From Proteinivorax hydrogeniformans (GTDB lineage: Bacteria; Bacillota; Proteinivoracia; Proteinivoracales; Proteinivoracaceae), in the NCBI RefSeq assembly GCF_040515995.1, contig NZ_CP159485.1, forward strand, positions 868,001 to 932,000: 64,000 bases of DNA, given 5' to 3'. Within the stretch, counting starts at the first letter, position 1. Each line of letters begins with the position of its first letter. The notes below the pieces were generated by a model. That model saw only the letters and a program-made list of their open reading frames with translations. It was not told where the DNA came from and did no database searches. Shown piece after piece: positions 41,268 through 50,691 of the stretch. The translations under genes and the position numbers were made by a program.

Positions 41268-41678
41268 TTGAGTACACAACAAAGAATGACAAAACAAAGA
41301 AGAAAAATATTAGAAGTGTTAAAATCAACTACCTGTCACCCCACTGCAGATTGGATTTATAATGAAGTTAAAAAAGAGATGCCAACTATAAGCCTAGGTA
41401 CTGTATACAGGAATTTAAGTGTTTTAAAAACAAAAGGCGAGATTTTAGAACTTAATTACGGCAGTACTTTTAGTAGGTACGATGGTAATCCTACTAATCA
41501 TTATCATTTTACCTGTAACAAGTGTCTTAAAGTTTACGATGTTGATATCCCACTTCAAAGCAAACTTAATGATCAAATTAATCATGTAAATGGACATAAG
41601 GTCGATGACCATAGAATAGAGTTTTATGGCACATGCCGTGAATGCCTAGATAAAAAAGATGATCAAACGTTAAACTAA
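41268..41678 (+). CDS. Fur-family regulator, PerR-like
   Basis: This 136-aa transcriptional repressor has a winged helix (about residues 10-75: RRKILEVLKS, ADWIYNEVKKEMPTISLGTVYRNLSVL) and a metal-binding dimer domain. The domain has HYHFTCNKC and GTCRECLDK, the latter two CxxC pairs being the structural Zn site. The PerR subgroup, which senses peroxide, is suggested by overall pattern; zinc or iron sensing cannot be excluded. I chose the TTG at 41268 (AAGGGG nine bases before) over one at 41259. The last codons are part of a terminator. Confidence 0.85.
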   Translation: MSTQQRMTKQRRKILEVLKSTTCHPTADWIYNEVKKEMPTISLGTVYRNLSVLKTKGEILELNYGSTFSRYDGNPTNHYHFTCNKCLKVYDVDIPLQSKLNDQINHVNGHKVDDHRIEFYGTCRECLDKKDDQTLN

Positions 41679-41701
41679 TCCTGTTAGTTTGGCGTTTTTT
41701 G
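41665..41701 (+). terminator. Terminator overlapping the 3' end of the Fur-family gene
   Basis: AAACG, then AAACTA, pair with TAGTTT and CGTTT around ATCCTGT, followed by a T-run. The stop codon of the regulator lies in the stem. Confidence 0.8.
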
Positions 41702-41727
41702 TATGTCAAGAAAAAGGAGATGATGTA

Positions 41728-42744
41728 ATGATTGAATTGCGTAGCGATACGTTTACTGTGGCAAACCATAAAATGCGTGAGGTTATGGCACAAGCGAAGG
41801 TGGGGGATGATGTTTATGGTGAAGATCCCACAGTTAATGAGCTTCAAGCACAGGTAGCAAAACTTTTTGGGAAAGAGAGGTCTTTATTTGTACCTACAGG
41901 CACTATGGGAAATCTTCTTGCGGTTTTATCTGTATGCGATAGAGGGGACGAAATAATAACAGAGTATAATATGCATATGTTTAAATACGAGGTAGCTAAT
42001 ATCTCTGCTATCGCTTCAGTGCAAATAAACCCTATTTCAGGTGTAGATGGTAAAATACCTCTTGATTACTTAAAAAGTGCCATAAGGGAGGAAAATATTC
42101 ATTTTCCTCAAACCAAAATGATAGCTCTTGAAAATACCCACAACATGGCGGGTGGTAAAGTTTTAGAAAAATCTTATATCGATGCTGTCGGAAAGCTAGC
42201 CAAGGACAAAGGATTACACCTACATATAGATGGGGCAAGGATTTTTAACGCACAAGTTAGTCTTGGGATAGAAATGGATAGTTTAGTGGAAAATGCAGAT
42301 TCAATAATGGTTTGTTTATCCAAAGGTTTAGGAGCTCCCGTCGGCTCAATGCTAGTCGGAAAAAATGATTTTATAGAAAAAGCACTAAAGTATCGAAAGA
42401 TGCTAGGTGGTGGTATGAGACAATGGGGGCACTGTGCAGCTGCAGGACTATATGCCTTAGAAAATGGCCCCAAAAACCTTAAAAAAGATCATGAGCACTG
42501 TGAAATGATAGGTAAAGCTTTAGCAGAAAAGGACTGGGTTGAATCAGTTGATTCTTCCACTAACATCTGCAGATTTACCGTAAGTGAAACCATTTCAGAT
42601 AAATTAGTTGAGTATATGGAGAAAAATTTAATTAAAATACAAAGAACCGGTAGCTTTTTTAGAATAGTAACCCATCTAAACGTAAGCAAAAAAGATGTGG
42701 AAAAAGTTTTAGATGCCATTAACCAGTTTAAGCCAGGTAATTAA
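41728..42744 (+). CDS. ltaE: Low-specificity L-threonine aldolase
   Basis: This 338-aa PLP enzyme cleaves threonine or allo-threonine to glycine and acetaldehyde. Signatures are IELRSDTFTV, GDDVYGEDPTVNELQ, FVPTGTMGNLLA, ENTHNMAGGKV, LHIDGARIFNA and the PLP-lysine motif CLSKGLGAPVGSMLVG. The start is the ATG at 41728, with AAAAAGGAGATG upstream; a TTG further up, in the preceding terminator, is rejected. It lies between two terminators and is monocistronic. Confidence 0.94.
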   Translation: MIELRSDTFTVANHKMREVMAQAKVGDDVYGEDPTVNELQAQVAKLFGKERSLFVPTGTMGNLLAVLSVCDRGDEIITEYNMHMFKYEVANISAIASVQINPISGVDGKIPLDYLKSAIREENIHFPQTKMIALENTHNMAGGKVLEKSYIDAVGKLAKDKGLHLHIDGARIFNAQVSLGIEMDSLVENADSIMVCLSKGLGAPVGSMLVGKNDFIEKALKYRKMLGGGMRQWGHCAAAGLYALENGPKNLKKDHEHCEMIGKALAEKDWVESVDSSTNICRFTVSETISDKLVEYMEKNLIKIQRTGSFFRIVTHLNVSKKDVEKVLDAINQFKPGN

Positions 42745-42763
42745 CTTAAGCAATAAAATGACA

Positions 42764-42804
42764 CAAAAAAAGGTAGCTCCCTTTTATAAGGGGACTACCT
42801 TTTA
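42764..42804. terminator. Bidirectional terminator
   Basis: AAAAAGGTAG, mismatch, and TCCCCTT-like arms pair around TTAT. It lies between the threonine aldolase (+) and SH3-protein (-) genes, with A and T runs on each side. Confidence 0.85.
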
Positions 42805-42816
42805 TTTATTTAAAGG

Positions 42817-43554
42817 TTAATATTGAACTTCATTACTTAAAGGACTATAAACCCAAGCCTTTGTACCATCAGAAAGTATTACATTATTCCAATCACCTTT
42901 TGTATCTACAACTCTTAGGATATCACCCCTTGAAACGGTTGTAATCCTATCGTAGTTAGTGCCAGGGCCTGTACGCACATTAACAGTGTTTGCATTTATG
43001 TACTCGAGACTATGGCCGTTTTTTGGTTTTACTAGCCAAGCAGCAATCCAGCCTGTTGTACCATTTACATCACCCTGAATCCACTGATTCTCATAGTTAA
43101 TTGCATTAATTACGTCATTTCTCGACACAGTTGTCAAGCGAGAATAAGAGGTTCCACTACCTGAGCGAAAATTTACAGTGCTAGCATCCACCACAACCTT
43201 AGCTGTATCATAGTCATTAGAGCCTTCATCTTCAGGTTTTTCATTCTTTGGCTCATTATCAGTGCCGGAGTTTTCTGAACTTGAAGAACCGCCGTTTACC
43301 TGAATGCTCTCTATCTCATCCTTTAACTCATCATACATAGCTATAAGTTCATCTATTTTTTCGTCCTGTTTATTTATATCATCCTCTACTTCAGAGCGAA
43401 AAACAGATAAGATACTGTCAAGGTAACTTTTGCTAATCAAAGGATCGTTTTCACTACCAGGTTGTGCAGTATTTGTCCAACCAATTTGAGCACCTACTAT
43501 GGAGAAAACAATAACTAGAGCTACGATGATTGCTACTTTTATTTTTTTTGGCAA
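42817..43554 (-). CDS. Membrane-anchored protein with two bacterial SH3 domains
   Basis: This 245-aa protein has an N-terminal anchor or signal (about residues 5-25, IKVAIIVALVIVFSIVGAQIG), a predicted coiled coil (about 45-85: KQDEKIDELIAMYDELKDEI), an acidic Ser/Asn/Glu linker, and two SH3b domains. The domains are at about residues 118-175 (VNFRSGSGTSYSRLTTVSR) and 182-243 (VNVRTGPGTNYDRITTVSR). SH3b domains bind peptidoglycan or cell-surface ligands. No hydrolase domain is attached, so it is probably a wall-binding or adaptor protein. The start is TTG behind AGGGGAGGAG. Confidence 0.88.
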   Translation of the reverse strand: MPKKIKVAIIVALVIVFSIVGAQIGWTNTAQPGSENDPLISKSYLDSILSVFRSEVEDDINKQDEKIDELIAMYDELKDEIESIQVNGGSSSSENSGTDNEPKNEKPEDEGSNDYDTAKVVVDASTVNFRSGSGTSYSRLTTVSRNDVINAINYENQWIQGDVNGTTGWIAAWLVKPKNGHSLEYINANTVNVRTGPGTNYDRITTVSRGDILRVVDTKGDWNNVILSDGTKAWVYSPLSNEVQY

Positions 43555-43684
43555 CTATTACTCCTCCCCTCTATTTGTGGTACCTTTTAAGTTCGACAAC
43601 TGCTGATGAAATCCTGCTTTTTTAAAACAAATAAGAATACCTAATTTTACTAAGCATATTTAATTTAATAGGAGGTGCTAAATT

Positions 43685-43948
43685 ATGTCTAAGGGGTATT
43701 TTAAAACACTTGCTGTAATTGCGATGATTGTAACTGGCTTGCTGTACTTTCCTAGTGTAAGTGTTGACAGTGTAGGAGGAGTTTTTTCAATTTGTTGGTA
43801 CACGATAGCTTTTATATCATTAACGGCTTGCTATAAAGAGATGAGGAATCAAGATAAAAAGGCAGCAGAAACTAAAGTATTACCTAATGCAAAAGTTAAG
43901 TATAAACAAGAATCTAGACGCTCCAAAACTAAACTTTATGATGCGTAA
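43685..43948 (+). CDS. Small two-helix membrane protein (87 aa)
   Basis: This 87-aa protein has two hydrophobic segments (about residues 7-25 and 33-49), then a Lys/Arg-rich cytoplasmic tail (to residue 87, ending KTKLYDA). I do not recognise the family. An AGGAGGTGCTAAATT ribosome site precedes the ATG, and a clear terminator follows. The tail is strongly basic, so association with membrane lipid or nucleic acid is possible. No function is assigned. Confidence 0.65.
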   Translation: MSKGYFKTLAVIAMIVTGLLYFPSVSVDSVGGVFSICWYTIAFISLTACYKEMRNQDKKAAETKVLPNAKVKYKQESRRSKTKLYDA

Positions 43949-43972
43949 CTACTACATAACCTACATAGGCAT

Positions 43973-44003
43973 AAAAAAATCCGACAATATTCGGATTTTT
44001 TTG
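43973..44003 (+). terminator. Terminator of the two-helix protein gene
   Basis: AAAAAAATCCGA pairs with TCGGATTTTTTT around CAATAT. It lies directly before the ytoI start region. Confidence 0.88.
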
Positions 44004-44055
44004 TACCTAAACTCGCTTTATCTGTTATAATACAGAAATGGAGGTGTATTTAATA

Positions 44056-45363
44056 ATGCCAGATACAAAACATAAAAAGATTATAGAGTATATCGAAAAT
44101 CTTCCTATCGGATGTAAAATTTCGGTGCGAAAAGTTGCAAATGAGTTATATGTCAGTGAAGGAACAGCTTATAGGGCTATAAAAGAAGCGGAGTCACTGG
44201 GCTTTGTAACCACTATGCCCAGAGTTGGAACGGTAAGAATTAAGAAAAAGGACAAAGAACATATCGAACAGCTAACTTTTGCAGAAATTGTGAATATCGT
44301 AGAAGGGGTTGTTTTAGGTGGAAAAGAAGGGTTACATAAAACTTTAAACCGTTTCGTCATAGGTGCCATGGAAATAGAAGCTATGGTAAAATACATCGAT
44401 CCAAACAATTTACTAATTGTGGGAAATAGATTCGAAGCTCAAAAAAAAGCTTTAGAAAAACAAGCTGCAGTGCTAGTTACAGGTGGCTTTGATGTTGAGC
44501 CAGAAATTAAAAAAATTGCAGATGAAAAGCAATTACCGCTAATTCAAACAACGTACGATACTTTTACTATTGCTACCATAATTAACAGAGCGATATATGA
44601 CCGCTTAATAAAAAAAGATATAGTTTTAGTTGAAGATATCTGGGTGAAAAACCCAAAATATTTACTTTGTAACGATACAGTTGGAAGTTGGAACAAAATG
44701 GTGAAACAAACTACACATACTAGATTTCCGGTCATAAATAATGAAAAGAAGGTCGTAGGTATAGTAACAGCTAAAGATGTTGCAGAAGCTAGCATGGAAA
44801 CTTCTGTTGAAAAAGTTATGACTAAAAATCCCACGGTGACCACTATTGACAACTCACTATCAGCTGTAGCCCATACCATGGTATGGCAGGGAATTGAGTT
44901 GATCCCGGTAGTTAATTCAAAAAAAGAGTTAATAGGTGTGGTAAGTCGCCAAGACGTGATGAAAGCTTTGCAGCATGGTCAAAAGCAACCTCAAGTAGGA
45001 TTGACCTTAAGTGATATGGTCCTCAGTGAATTTAAAGAAGAGAAAATTTGCAATGGGGTAAAGCTATCGGGAAAAATAACTCCCATAATGACCAATCACC
45101 TAGGGGGAGCTAGTAACGGCGTGCTGATGACACTTCTGACAAACACCGCTTATGCTACAATGCAAAACTCAACCCACATCGATACAGTAACAGAAAATAT
45201 AGTCACCTATTTTTTAAAGCCGGTACAAATCGATACGGAGCTAATCTTAGAAGGTAAAGTTTTTGAGCTAGGTAGAAAAACCTCTAAGGTAGAAGTATGT
45301 GCTTACTGTGAAAAAGAGCTTGTTTGCAAAGCGATAATCTCCCTTAGAGTGATGGAAGAATAG
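44056..45363 (+). CDS. ytoI: DRTGG/CBS/hot-dog regulator, YtoI-type
   Basis: This 435-aa protein has the distinctive four-part layout of YtoI. An HTH segment (about 5-65: ISVRKVANELYVSEGTAYRAIKEAE) is followed by a DRTGG domain (about 75-190), two CBS motifs (about 195-305: FPVINNEKKVVGIVTAKDV and IPVVNSKKELIGVVSRQDV), and a hot-dog thioesterase-like domain (about 320-430). It probably senses a nucleotide or cofactor; the function is not established. Next to ytrI-ytrH and dnaE as in Bacillus. The ATG at 44056 is used, with GAGGTG ten bases before. Confidence 0.9.
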   Translation: MPDTKHKKIIEYIENLPIGCKISVRKVANELYVSEGTAYRAIKEAESLGFVTTMPRVGTVRIKKKDKEHIEQLTFAEIVNIVEGVVLGGKEGLHKTLNRFVIGAMEIEAMVKYIDPNNLLIVGNRFEAQKKALEKQAAVLVTGGFDVEPEIKKIADEKQLPLIQTTYDTFTIATIINRAIYDRLIKKDIVLVEDIWVKNPKYLLCNDTVGSWNKMVKQTTHTRFPVINNEKKVVGIVTAKDVAEASMETSVEKVMTKNPTVTTIDNSLSAVAHTMVWQGIELIPVVNSKKELIGVVSRQDVMKALQHGQKQPQVGLTLSDMVLSEFKEEKICNGVKLSGKITPIMTNHLGGASNGVLMTLLTNTAYATMQNSTHIDTVTENIVTYFLKPVQIDTELILEGKVFELGRKTSKVEVCAYCEKELVCKAIISLRVMEE

Positions 45364-45846
45364 CTATTCTTCTGGGTCATCGGTTTCAACTAGCTCAGCA
45401 TGTATGTATACTTTAGTAGTTTCCGCTATTATTAGCATGTCTAAACTACTTTTATATCGCCTATCCTCAATCACGAAGGTTCTATTGTGTACTATGTTGC
45501 GGACTAGGTTAGGGTTTATAGAGTCTACCTCTTCCCCTATCAGATTATTTAAAAGCTCGTTGATTCTTCCCTTTAATTCTAGTGCAATAACTTCATCGTC
45601 ATATTCTAAAAAAACCTCTAACTCTCGCACAACTAAAACCTGCTTTTTTAATTGAGAGTCCTCTAATCGGTCTATGGTATTTTGGAGTTCCACCACATGG
45701 GTTTGTAACTGTTTTTTTTCTATATAAAGCTCATCAATTATCCTTCCTTGTAATATTTGGGATATTACGGCACCGGCTAACACGCCAATTAACAAGATTC
45801 CTATAGTTCTTATAAGCTTCTTAAATGAAAAATATAAAAGACGCAT
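45364..45846 (-). CDS. YtrI-like sporulation membrane protein
   Basis: This 160-aa protein has one N-terminal membrane helix (about residues 12-32, TIGILLIGVLAGAVISQIL), then a coiled coil (about 38-62) and a soluble C-terminal part. It matches YtrI in size, topology and position (directly after ytrH, beside dnaE). In B. subtilis YtrI is a forespore/mother-cell membrane protein needed for efficient sporulation. Sequence resemblance alone is modest, so context carries weight. The start ATG is one base after the ytrH stop; AAGGAGAG lies in the ytrH tail, so the pair is coupled. Confidence 0.7.
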   Translation of the reverse strand: MRLLYFSFKKLIRTIGILLIGVLAGAVISQILQGRIIDELYIEKKQLQTHVVELQNTIDRLEDSQLKKQVLVVRELEVFLEYDDEVIALELKGRINELLNNLIGEEVDSINPNLVRNIVHNRTFVIEDRRYKSSLDMLIIAETTKVYIHAELVETDDPEE

Positions 45847-45847
45847 C

Positions 45848-46174
45848 TTACTCTCCTTTTGTAATTAGAAGTATAATAACATAGCCAACTTGGGCTCCAC
45901 CATAAGCAAATAAAATTAATAAAACTTGCTTAAATACTACCGAAAGTTGGCCTTCTAACACCCCAGATTCAAAAGCCCTAATAGTTGAAAAAGTTCCCCC
46001 AAGCGCTGCTACCATAGCCCATATCTTTAGTTTGCTAGCTAAATCTAACATTGTATAAAATGGTGGTTTTGAAGTAAACAAAGTGCTTAAAGAGCCTATA
46101 GTAGCCCCACCTATTACTACACCTAAAGCTATACAAAAATCTAAAACTGCAGTAGACCAAAAATTATTTTCCAT
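45848..46174 (-). CDS. ytrH: YtrH-family sporulation membrane protein
   Basis: This 108-aa protein has about three hydrophobic segments and the recognisable YtrH pattern: DFCIALGVVIGGATIGSLST near the start, LASKLKIWAMVAALGGTFSTI and FKQVLLILFAYGGAQVGYVIILLI later. YtrH acts with YtrI in the sporulation membrane. It sits between ytrI and psd, as an operon with ytrI on the minus strand. The gene order beside dnaE supports an endospore-forming host. Confidence 0.88.
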   Translation of the reverse strand: MENNFWSTAVLDFCIALGVVIGGATIGSLSTLFTSKPPFYTMLDLASKLKIWAMVAALGGTFSTIRAFESGVLEGQLSVVFKQVLLILFAYGGAQVGYVIILLITKGE

Positions 46175-46305
46175 AACCTCACCCCTCTTTAAATCCTTCT
46201 TAAAATATAGTATATTTATAACACAGCTTAATTAGAAGGGTTATGAATAAAAACCTTTGGGGTAAAATAGCGCAAAGTTGAAAATTAAGTAAAGGGGTTA
46301 CATTA

Positions 46306-47196
46306 ATGGATATATACTATATAGATAGAGTTACAAAAGAGAAAAAGCGAGAGCAGGTACCCAGTACCAAGCTGTTAAATTGGCTTTATTACTCTAAGCC
46401 GGGGACAAAAACTCTAAATATGGTGGTTAAAAGAAAATGGGCTTCAACTATATATGGCCTAATTCAAAGTTTGCCTATGAGTAGATATAAGATTTCAGCA
46501 TTTGTCAATCAATATGGTATAGACCTGTCAGAAGCTATAGACAGCGATCCAAAATCATATAGAAATTTTAATCAATTCTTTACAAGAAAATTGAAATCAA
46601 ATGCACGGCCAATATGCCAGGAGAGGGATGCCATTATTTCACCTGTAGATGGCAAAATAATGGCTTATACAGATATCGATATAAATAAAGTAATACAAGT
46701 GAAAGGCTTTTACTTTACTTTAGCGGAGTTAATTAACGACGATAAAAAAGCTCAGGAATACTTAGGGGGGCTTTGCCTAGTTTTTAGATTATCGCCCGCA
46801 GATTATCACTGGTTTCATTTTTTTGATTGGGGAGAAGTGACTTCACATCGGAAAATAAAAGGAAGTTATTACTCAGTTAACCCCGTAGCATTAAGCCGAG
46901 TATCTAACCTGTATTGCAAAAACAAACGGCAAGTAACCCACTTTTTAAGCGAAAACTTTGGAGAGACAACAATAGTTGAAGTGGGTGCTACTTGTGTTGG
47001 AAGTATTATACAAACCTTTGATAATAACAAAGTTACTAGGGGAGAAGAAAAAGGTTATTTTAAGTTTGGTGGTTCTACGGTAATTTTGTTTATTAAAAAA
47101 GATCAGGCAGTTATTGACGATGATATAATTGAAAATAGCAATAATCAACTTGAGACATCAGTTATGTTAGGGGAAAAAATCGGAAGAAAGATTTAA
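46306..47196 (+). CDS. psd: Phosphatidylserine decarboxylase proenzyme
   Basis: This 296-aa enzyme makes phosphatidylethanolamine by decarboxylating phosphatidylserine, using a pyruvoyl group formed by self-cleavage. The cleavage motif is FGGSTVILF (Gly-Ser), about 35 residues before the end. Other family traits are NFNQFFTRKLKSNARPI, ISPVDGKIMAY (catalytic Asp), RLSPADYHWFH (His) and VGATCVGSI. It ends 22 bp before dnaE. The alpha subunit would be ~40 residues, as usual. Confidence 0.95.
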   Translation: MDIYYIDRVTKEKKREQVPSTKLLNWLYYSKPGTKTLNMVVKRKWASTIYGLIQSLPMSRYKISAFVNQYGIDLSEAIDSDPKSYRNFNQFFTRKLKSNARPICQERDAIISPVDGKIMAYTDIDINKVIQVKGFYFTLAELINDDKKAQEYLGGLCLVFRLSPADYHWFHFFDWGEVTSHRKIKGSYYSVNPVALSRVSNLYCKNKRQVTHFLSENFGETTIVEVGATCVGSIIQTFDNNKVTRGEEKGYFKFGGSTVILFIKKDQAVIDDDIIENSNNQLETSVMLGEKIGRKI

Positions 47197-47218
47197 ATCA
47201 GGAGGGGAAAGTGGTATT

Positions 47219-50200
47219 ATGTCTGAGTTTGTCCACTTGCACGTGCATACTGAGTATAGCCTTTTAGATGGGGCAGCTAAGATAAAAGATATAGTATCTA
47301 AAGCTAGAGAGTTTAATATGCCTGCCATGGCTATAACGGATCATGGAGTTATGTACGGAGTAATAGAGTTTTATAAGGAATGTAAAAAGCAAGGTATTAA
47401 GCCAATTATAGGTTGTGAGGTTTATATTTCGCCACAAGGAAGAAAACACAAAAAAGGCAAACCTAGCGAAGGAACAAATCACTTAGTGCTACTAGCTAAA
47501 GATGAAACCGGGTATAAAAACCTAATGAACCTAGTAACGCTAGGATTTACAGAGGGATTTTATTACAAACCTAGGGTAGATATGGAACTTTTAGAAAAAT
47601 ATAGCCAAGGGTTAATTTGCTTAACGGGTTGTTTAGCGGGCGAGCTGCCTCAGTTATTGATGCAAAAGCGCATAGAAGAAGCAGAAGAGCTTTGTAAAAG
47701 GTATCTAAGTATATTCAAAAGAGAGGATTTATACTTAGAGCTTCAAGATCACGGACTGATAGAACAACGAGAGGTAAACAGTCAGCTAATAAAGCTTTCG
47801 CAAAAACTAGATATAAAGCTAGTAGCTACAAATGATATTCATTATACAGACAGTAATCATCATTACCCACATGATGTACTTTTGTGTATCCAAACTGCCA
47901 ATAAAGTTCATGAACAGGATAGAATGAGTTTTCCTAACAATGAGTTTTATTTAAAAAACAGACAAGAGATGGAGGAAAAGTTTAAGCATCTTCCTAAAGC
48001 GTTAGACAATACTTTGGAAATTGCTGATAAATGCAATTTTGAATTTGACTTTTCAAGTACACACATGCCCAATTACCCACTTCCTCCAGGAAAAACCACC
48101 CATGAGCATTTGACCGATCTTTGTGAGGATGGGCTTAAAAAATGCTATGGGGATAACATTACAGAGGAAGTCAAAGATAGACTTAAATATGAGCTAGATG
48201 TTATTAACACAATGGGATATAGTGGGTACTTTTTAATTACCTGGGATTTTATAAATTATGCTCGGAAAAATAACATTCTAGTAGGACCTGGCCGAGGTTC
48301 AGCAGCTGGTAGTTTAGTTGCGTATTCTTTGGGAATAACGAACATCGACCCACTTCGCTATGACCTTTTATTTGAAAGATTTTTAAATCCAGAGAGAGTT
48401 ACAATGCCGGATATTGATATTGATTTTTGCTATGAGCGCAGGGAAGAAGTCATAGAATATGTAGTCGAAAAGTACGGGGAAGAAAGAGTAGCACAAATCA
48501 TCACCTTTGGTACTATGGCTGCTCGAGCTGTTGTTAGAGACGTAGGAAGGGCATTGGGCATGCCTTACGGCGTGGTTGATAAAATAGCAAAGCTTATACC
48601 TTTTGAGTTAAATATGACTATCGAAAAAGCGTTGAAAATGGAAAAAAGATTGGAAGATTTATATCAACAAGACGAAGATGTAAAGCAGCTTATTGATGTG
48701 TCAAAAACACTAGAAGGTATGCCTCGGCATTCATCTACTCATGCTGCTGGAGTTGTAATTTCCAAAGAGCCTTTAACGGAGTATGTACCTCTACAAACCA
48801 GTGAGCATGGAGTAGTAACTCAGTTTCCTATGAATACATTAGAAGAACTTGGTCTGCTTAAGATGGACTTTTTAGGGCTAAGAACTCTAACTATAATAAA
48901 CGAAGCTGTAAAAATCATACAAAAAACTAAAAAAGTTGATATAGACATAGAAAACCTATCTTTCGACGATCCCAACACCTATGAACTCATTTCTCAAGGG
49001 AAGACATTAGGTATTTTCCAACTTGAAAGTTCTGGAATGAGAAGTGTACTGAGGGAATTAAAGCCTTCCAAATTTGAAGATATAATAGCTGTTTTAGCGT
49101 TGTATCGCCCAGGACCTATGGAGCAGATACCAAAATTTATAAAAAGTAAGCATAAAGAAATTCCGGTTACCTATCCTCATAAAAAGGTCGAAAGCATCTT
49201 AGAAGAGACCTACGGAATAATGGTTTATCAAGAGCAGATCATGAGAGTTGCATCGGAATTAGCAGGATTTAGTCTTGGGGAATCTGATATTCTACGTAGG
49301 GCGATGGGGAAAAAGAAAAGGGATGTTTTGGCAGAGCAAGAGAAAAAATTTATTGATGGCTGCGTAAAAAATGGCCTGGCTCAAAATAAGGCAAAAGAGG
49401 TATACGACCTTATAGTAAAGTTTGCTGACTATGGGTTTAATAAAGCTCATGCCGCTGCTTATGCAGTGCTGGCCTATCAAACATCATATCTAAAAGCTAA
49501 CTACCCAACAGAATTTTTAGCGGCTATGCTAACAGGTGCTATGGCATCGTCTGAAAAAGTCGCGTTATATATTCATGATTGCAAAGAATTGGGAGTTGAG
49601 GTTTTACCGCCTGACATTAACGAAAGTTTAAAAAACTTCACTGTAGTAGATGATAAAAAGATTAGATTTGGAATGCTTGCCATAAAAAATGTAGGTGGGG
49701 CTGTAATTGACAATATAATATATGAAAGAGAGCAAAACGGTACATTTCAATCCATGGAAGACTTTTGTTCTAGGATAACTAACTGTAACCGTCGGGTGCT
49801 CGAGAGCTTGATAAAGGCAGGAGCTTTTGATTCAATTAACGATAATAGAGCGCAGCTACTAGCTTCTATAGATGTGTTAGTAACCTTTTCCCAAATGATA
49901 AAATCACAAAAAGAGAGTGGCCAAATGTCTATGTTTGAGCTTATGGATGACTTTAGCAATAATGAAAGTTTATCATTAGAAGAAGTGCCGCCGTTTAGTT
50001 CAAAGGATAAGTTACAGCTGGAAAAGGAAGCTTTGGGAATGTATATTAGTGGCCACCCATTAGATGAGCATAAAAAGATATATACTCTTGGTGTTAAAAA
50101 CACTTTAGAACTACAAGATATGAAAGACAATAGCACAGTTTTGGTGGCAGGTGTGATATCTAACGTTAAAAAAATAATGACCAAAAACAATAAGCCCATG

Positions 50201-50668
50201 GCGTTTGTAAGTTTAGAAGATGTATTTACTGAAGTGGAAGTCATTGTTTTTAATGATAGCTATGAAAAAAATCAAGCTCAATTGGAAAGTGACCAGCCTA
50301 TAGTCGTAGAAGGAAAGCTTAGCTTTAAGGAAGAAGAAGGAGCTAAGATACTATGCCAAAAGATTTGGAACATGGATGAATACCTCAACTTAACTTCTAA
50401 TAAAGTAAATAAGCAGAAGAATTTTGTCGCTAAGACTAAAGAAAAAAAACAACAAGAAAAAGTTTATATCAGACTTTCTAAAATGGATAAACAGACATTT
50501 GAAATGGTAAATCGACTACTAGATGTTTCACCTGGAGATCATCCTGTAATATACTATATTGAGACAGAAAAGAAAACTATACAGTCTAAATATAATGTTT
50601 CTATAGATGATAATATAATAGATGGATTGCGAGAGTTTTTGGGGAAAGAGAATGTAAAGGTCAAATAA
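47219..50668 (+). CDS. dnaE: DNA polymerase III alpha subunit (DnaE type)
   Basis: This 1149-aa replicative polymerase has an N-terminal PHP domain (HVHTEYSLLDGAA; HxH retained, so some metal binding is likely), the palm with GRGSAAGSLVAYSLGI (around residue 360), catalytic PDIDIDF, and LKMDFLGLRTL. It continues with a thumb and fingers (GIFQLESSGMRSVL, YGIMVYQEQ), a helix-hairpin-helix region and a C-terminal OB fold (VLVAGVISNVKKIMTK). It is DnaE rather than PolC, as there is no exonuclease inserted in the PHP domain. The ATG follows CAGGAGGGG. Confidence 0.98.
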   Translation: MSEFVHLHVHTEYSLLDGAAKIKDIVSKAREFNMPAMAITDHGVMYGVIEFYKECKKQGIKPIIGCEVYISPQGRKHKKGKPSEGTNHLVLLAKDETGYKNLMNLVTLGFTEGFYYKPRVDMELLEKYSQGLICLTGCLAGELPQLLMQKRIEEAEELCKRYLSIFKREDLYLELQDHGLIEQREVNSQLIKLSQKLDIKLVATNDIHYTDSNHHYPHDVLLCIQTANKVHEQDRMSFPNNEFYLKNRQEMEEKFKHLPKALDNTLEIADKCNFEFDFSSTHMPNYPLPPGKTTHEHLTDLCEDGLKKCYGDNITEEVKDRLKYELDVINTMGYSGYFLITWDFINYARKNNILVGPGRGSAAGSLVAYSLGITNIDPLRYDLLFERFLNPERVTMPDIDIDFCYERREEVIEYVVEKYGEERVAQIITFGTMAARAVVRDVGRALGMPYGVVDKIAKLIPFELNMTIEKALKMEKRLEDLYQQDEDVKQLIDVSKTLEGMPRHSSTHAAGVVISKEPLTEYVPLQTSEHGVVTQFPMNTLEELGLLKMDFLGLRTLTIINEAVKIIQKTKKVDIDIENLSFDDPNTYELISQGKTLGIFQLESSGMRSVLRELKPSKFEDIIAVLALYRPGPMEQIPKFIKSKHKEIPVTYPHKKVESILEETYGIMVYQEQIMRVASELAGFSLGESDILRRAMGKKKRDVLAEQEKKFIDGCVKNGLAQNKAKEVYDLIVKFADYGFNKAHAAAYAVLAYQTSYLKANYPTEFLAAMLTGAMASSEKVALYIHDCKELGVEVLPPDINESLKNFTVVDDKKIRFGMLAIKNVGGAVIDNIIYEREQNGTFQSMEDFCSRITNCNRRVLESLIKAGAFDSINDNRAQLLASIDVLVTFSQMIKSQKESGQMSMFELMDDFSNNESLSLEEVPPFSSKDKLQLEKEALGMYISGHPLDEHKKIYTLGVKNTLELQDMKDNSTVLVAGVISNVKKIMTKNNKPMAFVSLEDVFTEVEVIVFNDSYEKNQAQLESDQPIVVEGKLSFKEEEGAKILCQKIWNMDEYLNLTSNKVNKQKNFVAKTKEKKQQEKVYIRLSKMDKQTFEMVNRLLDVSPGDHPVIYYIETEKKTIQSKYNVSIDDNIIDGLREFLGKENVKVK

Positions 50669-50691
50669 ATTTTGACGAAAGGGAGAGTAAG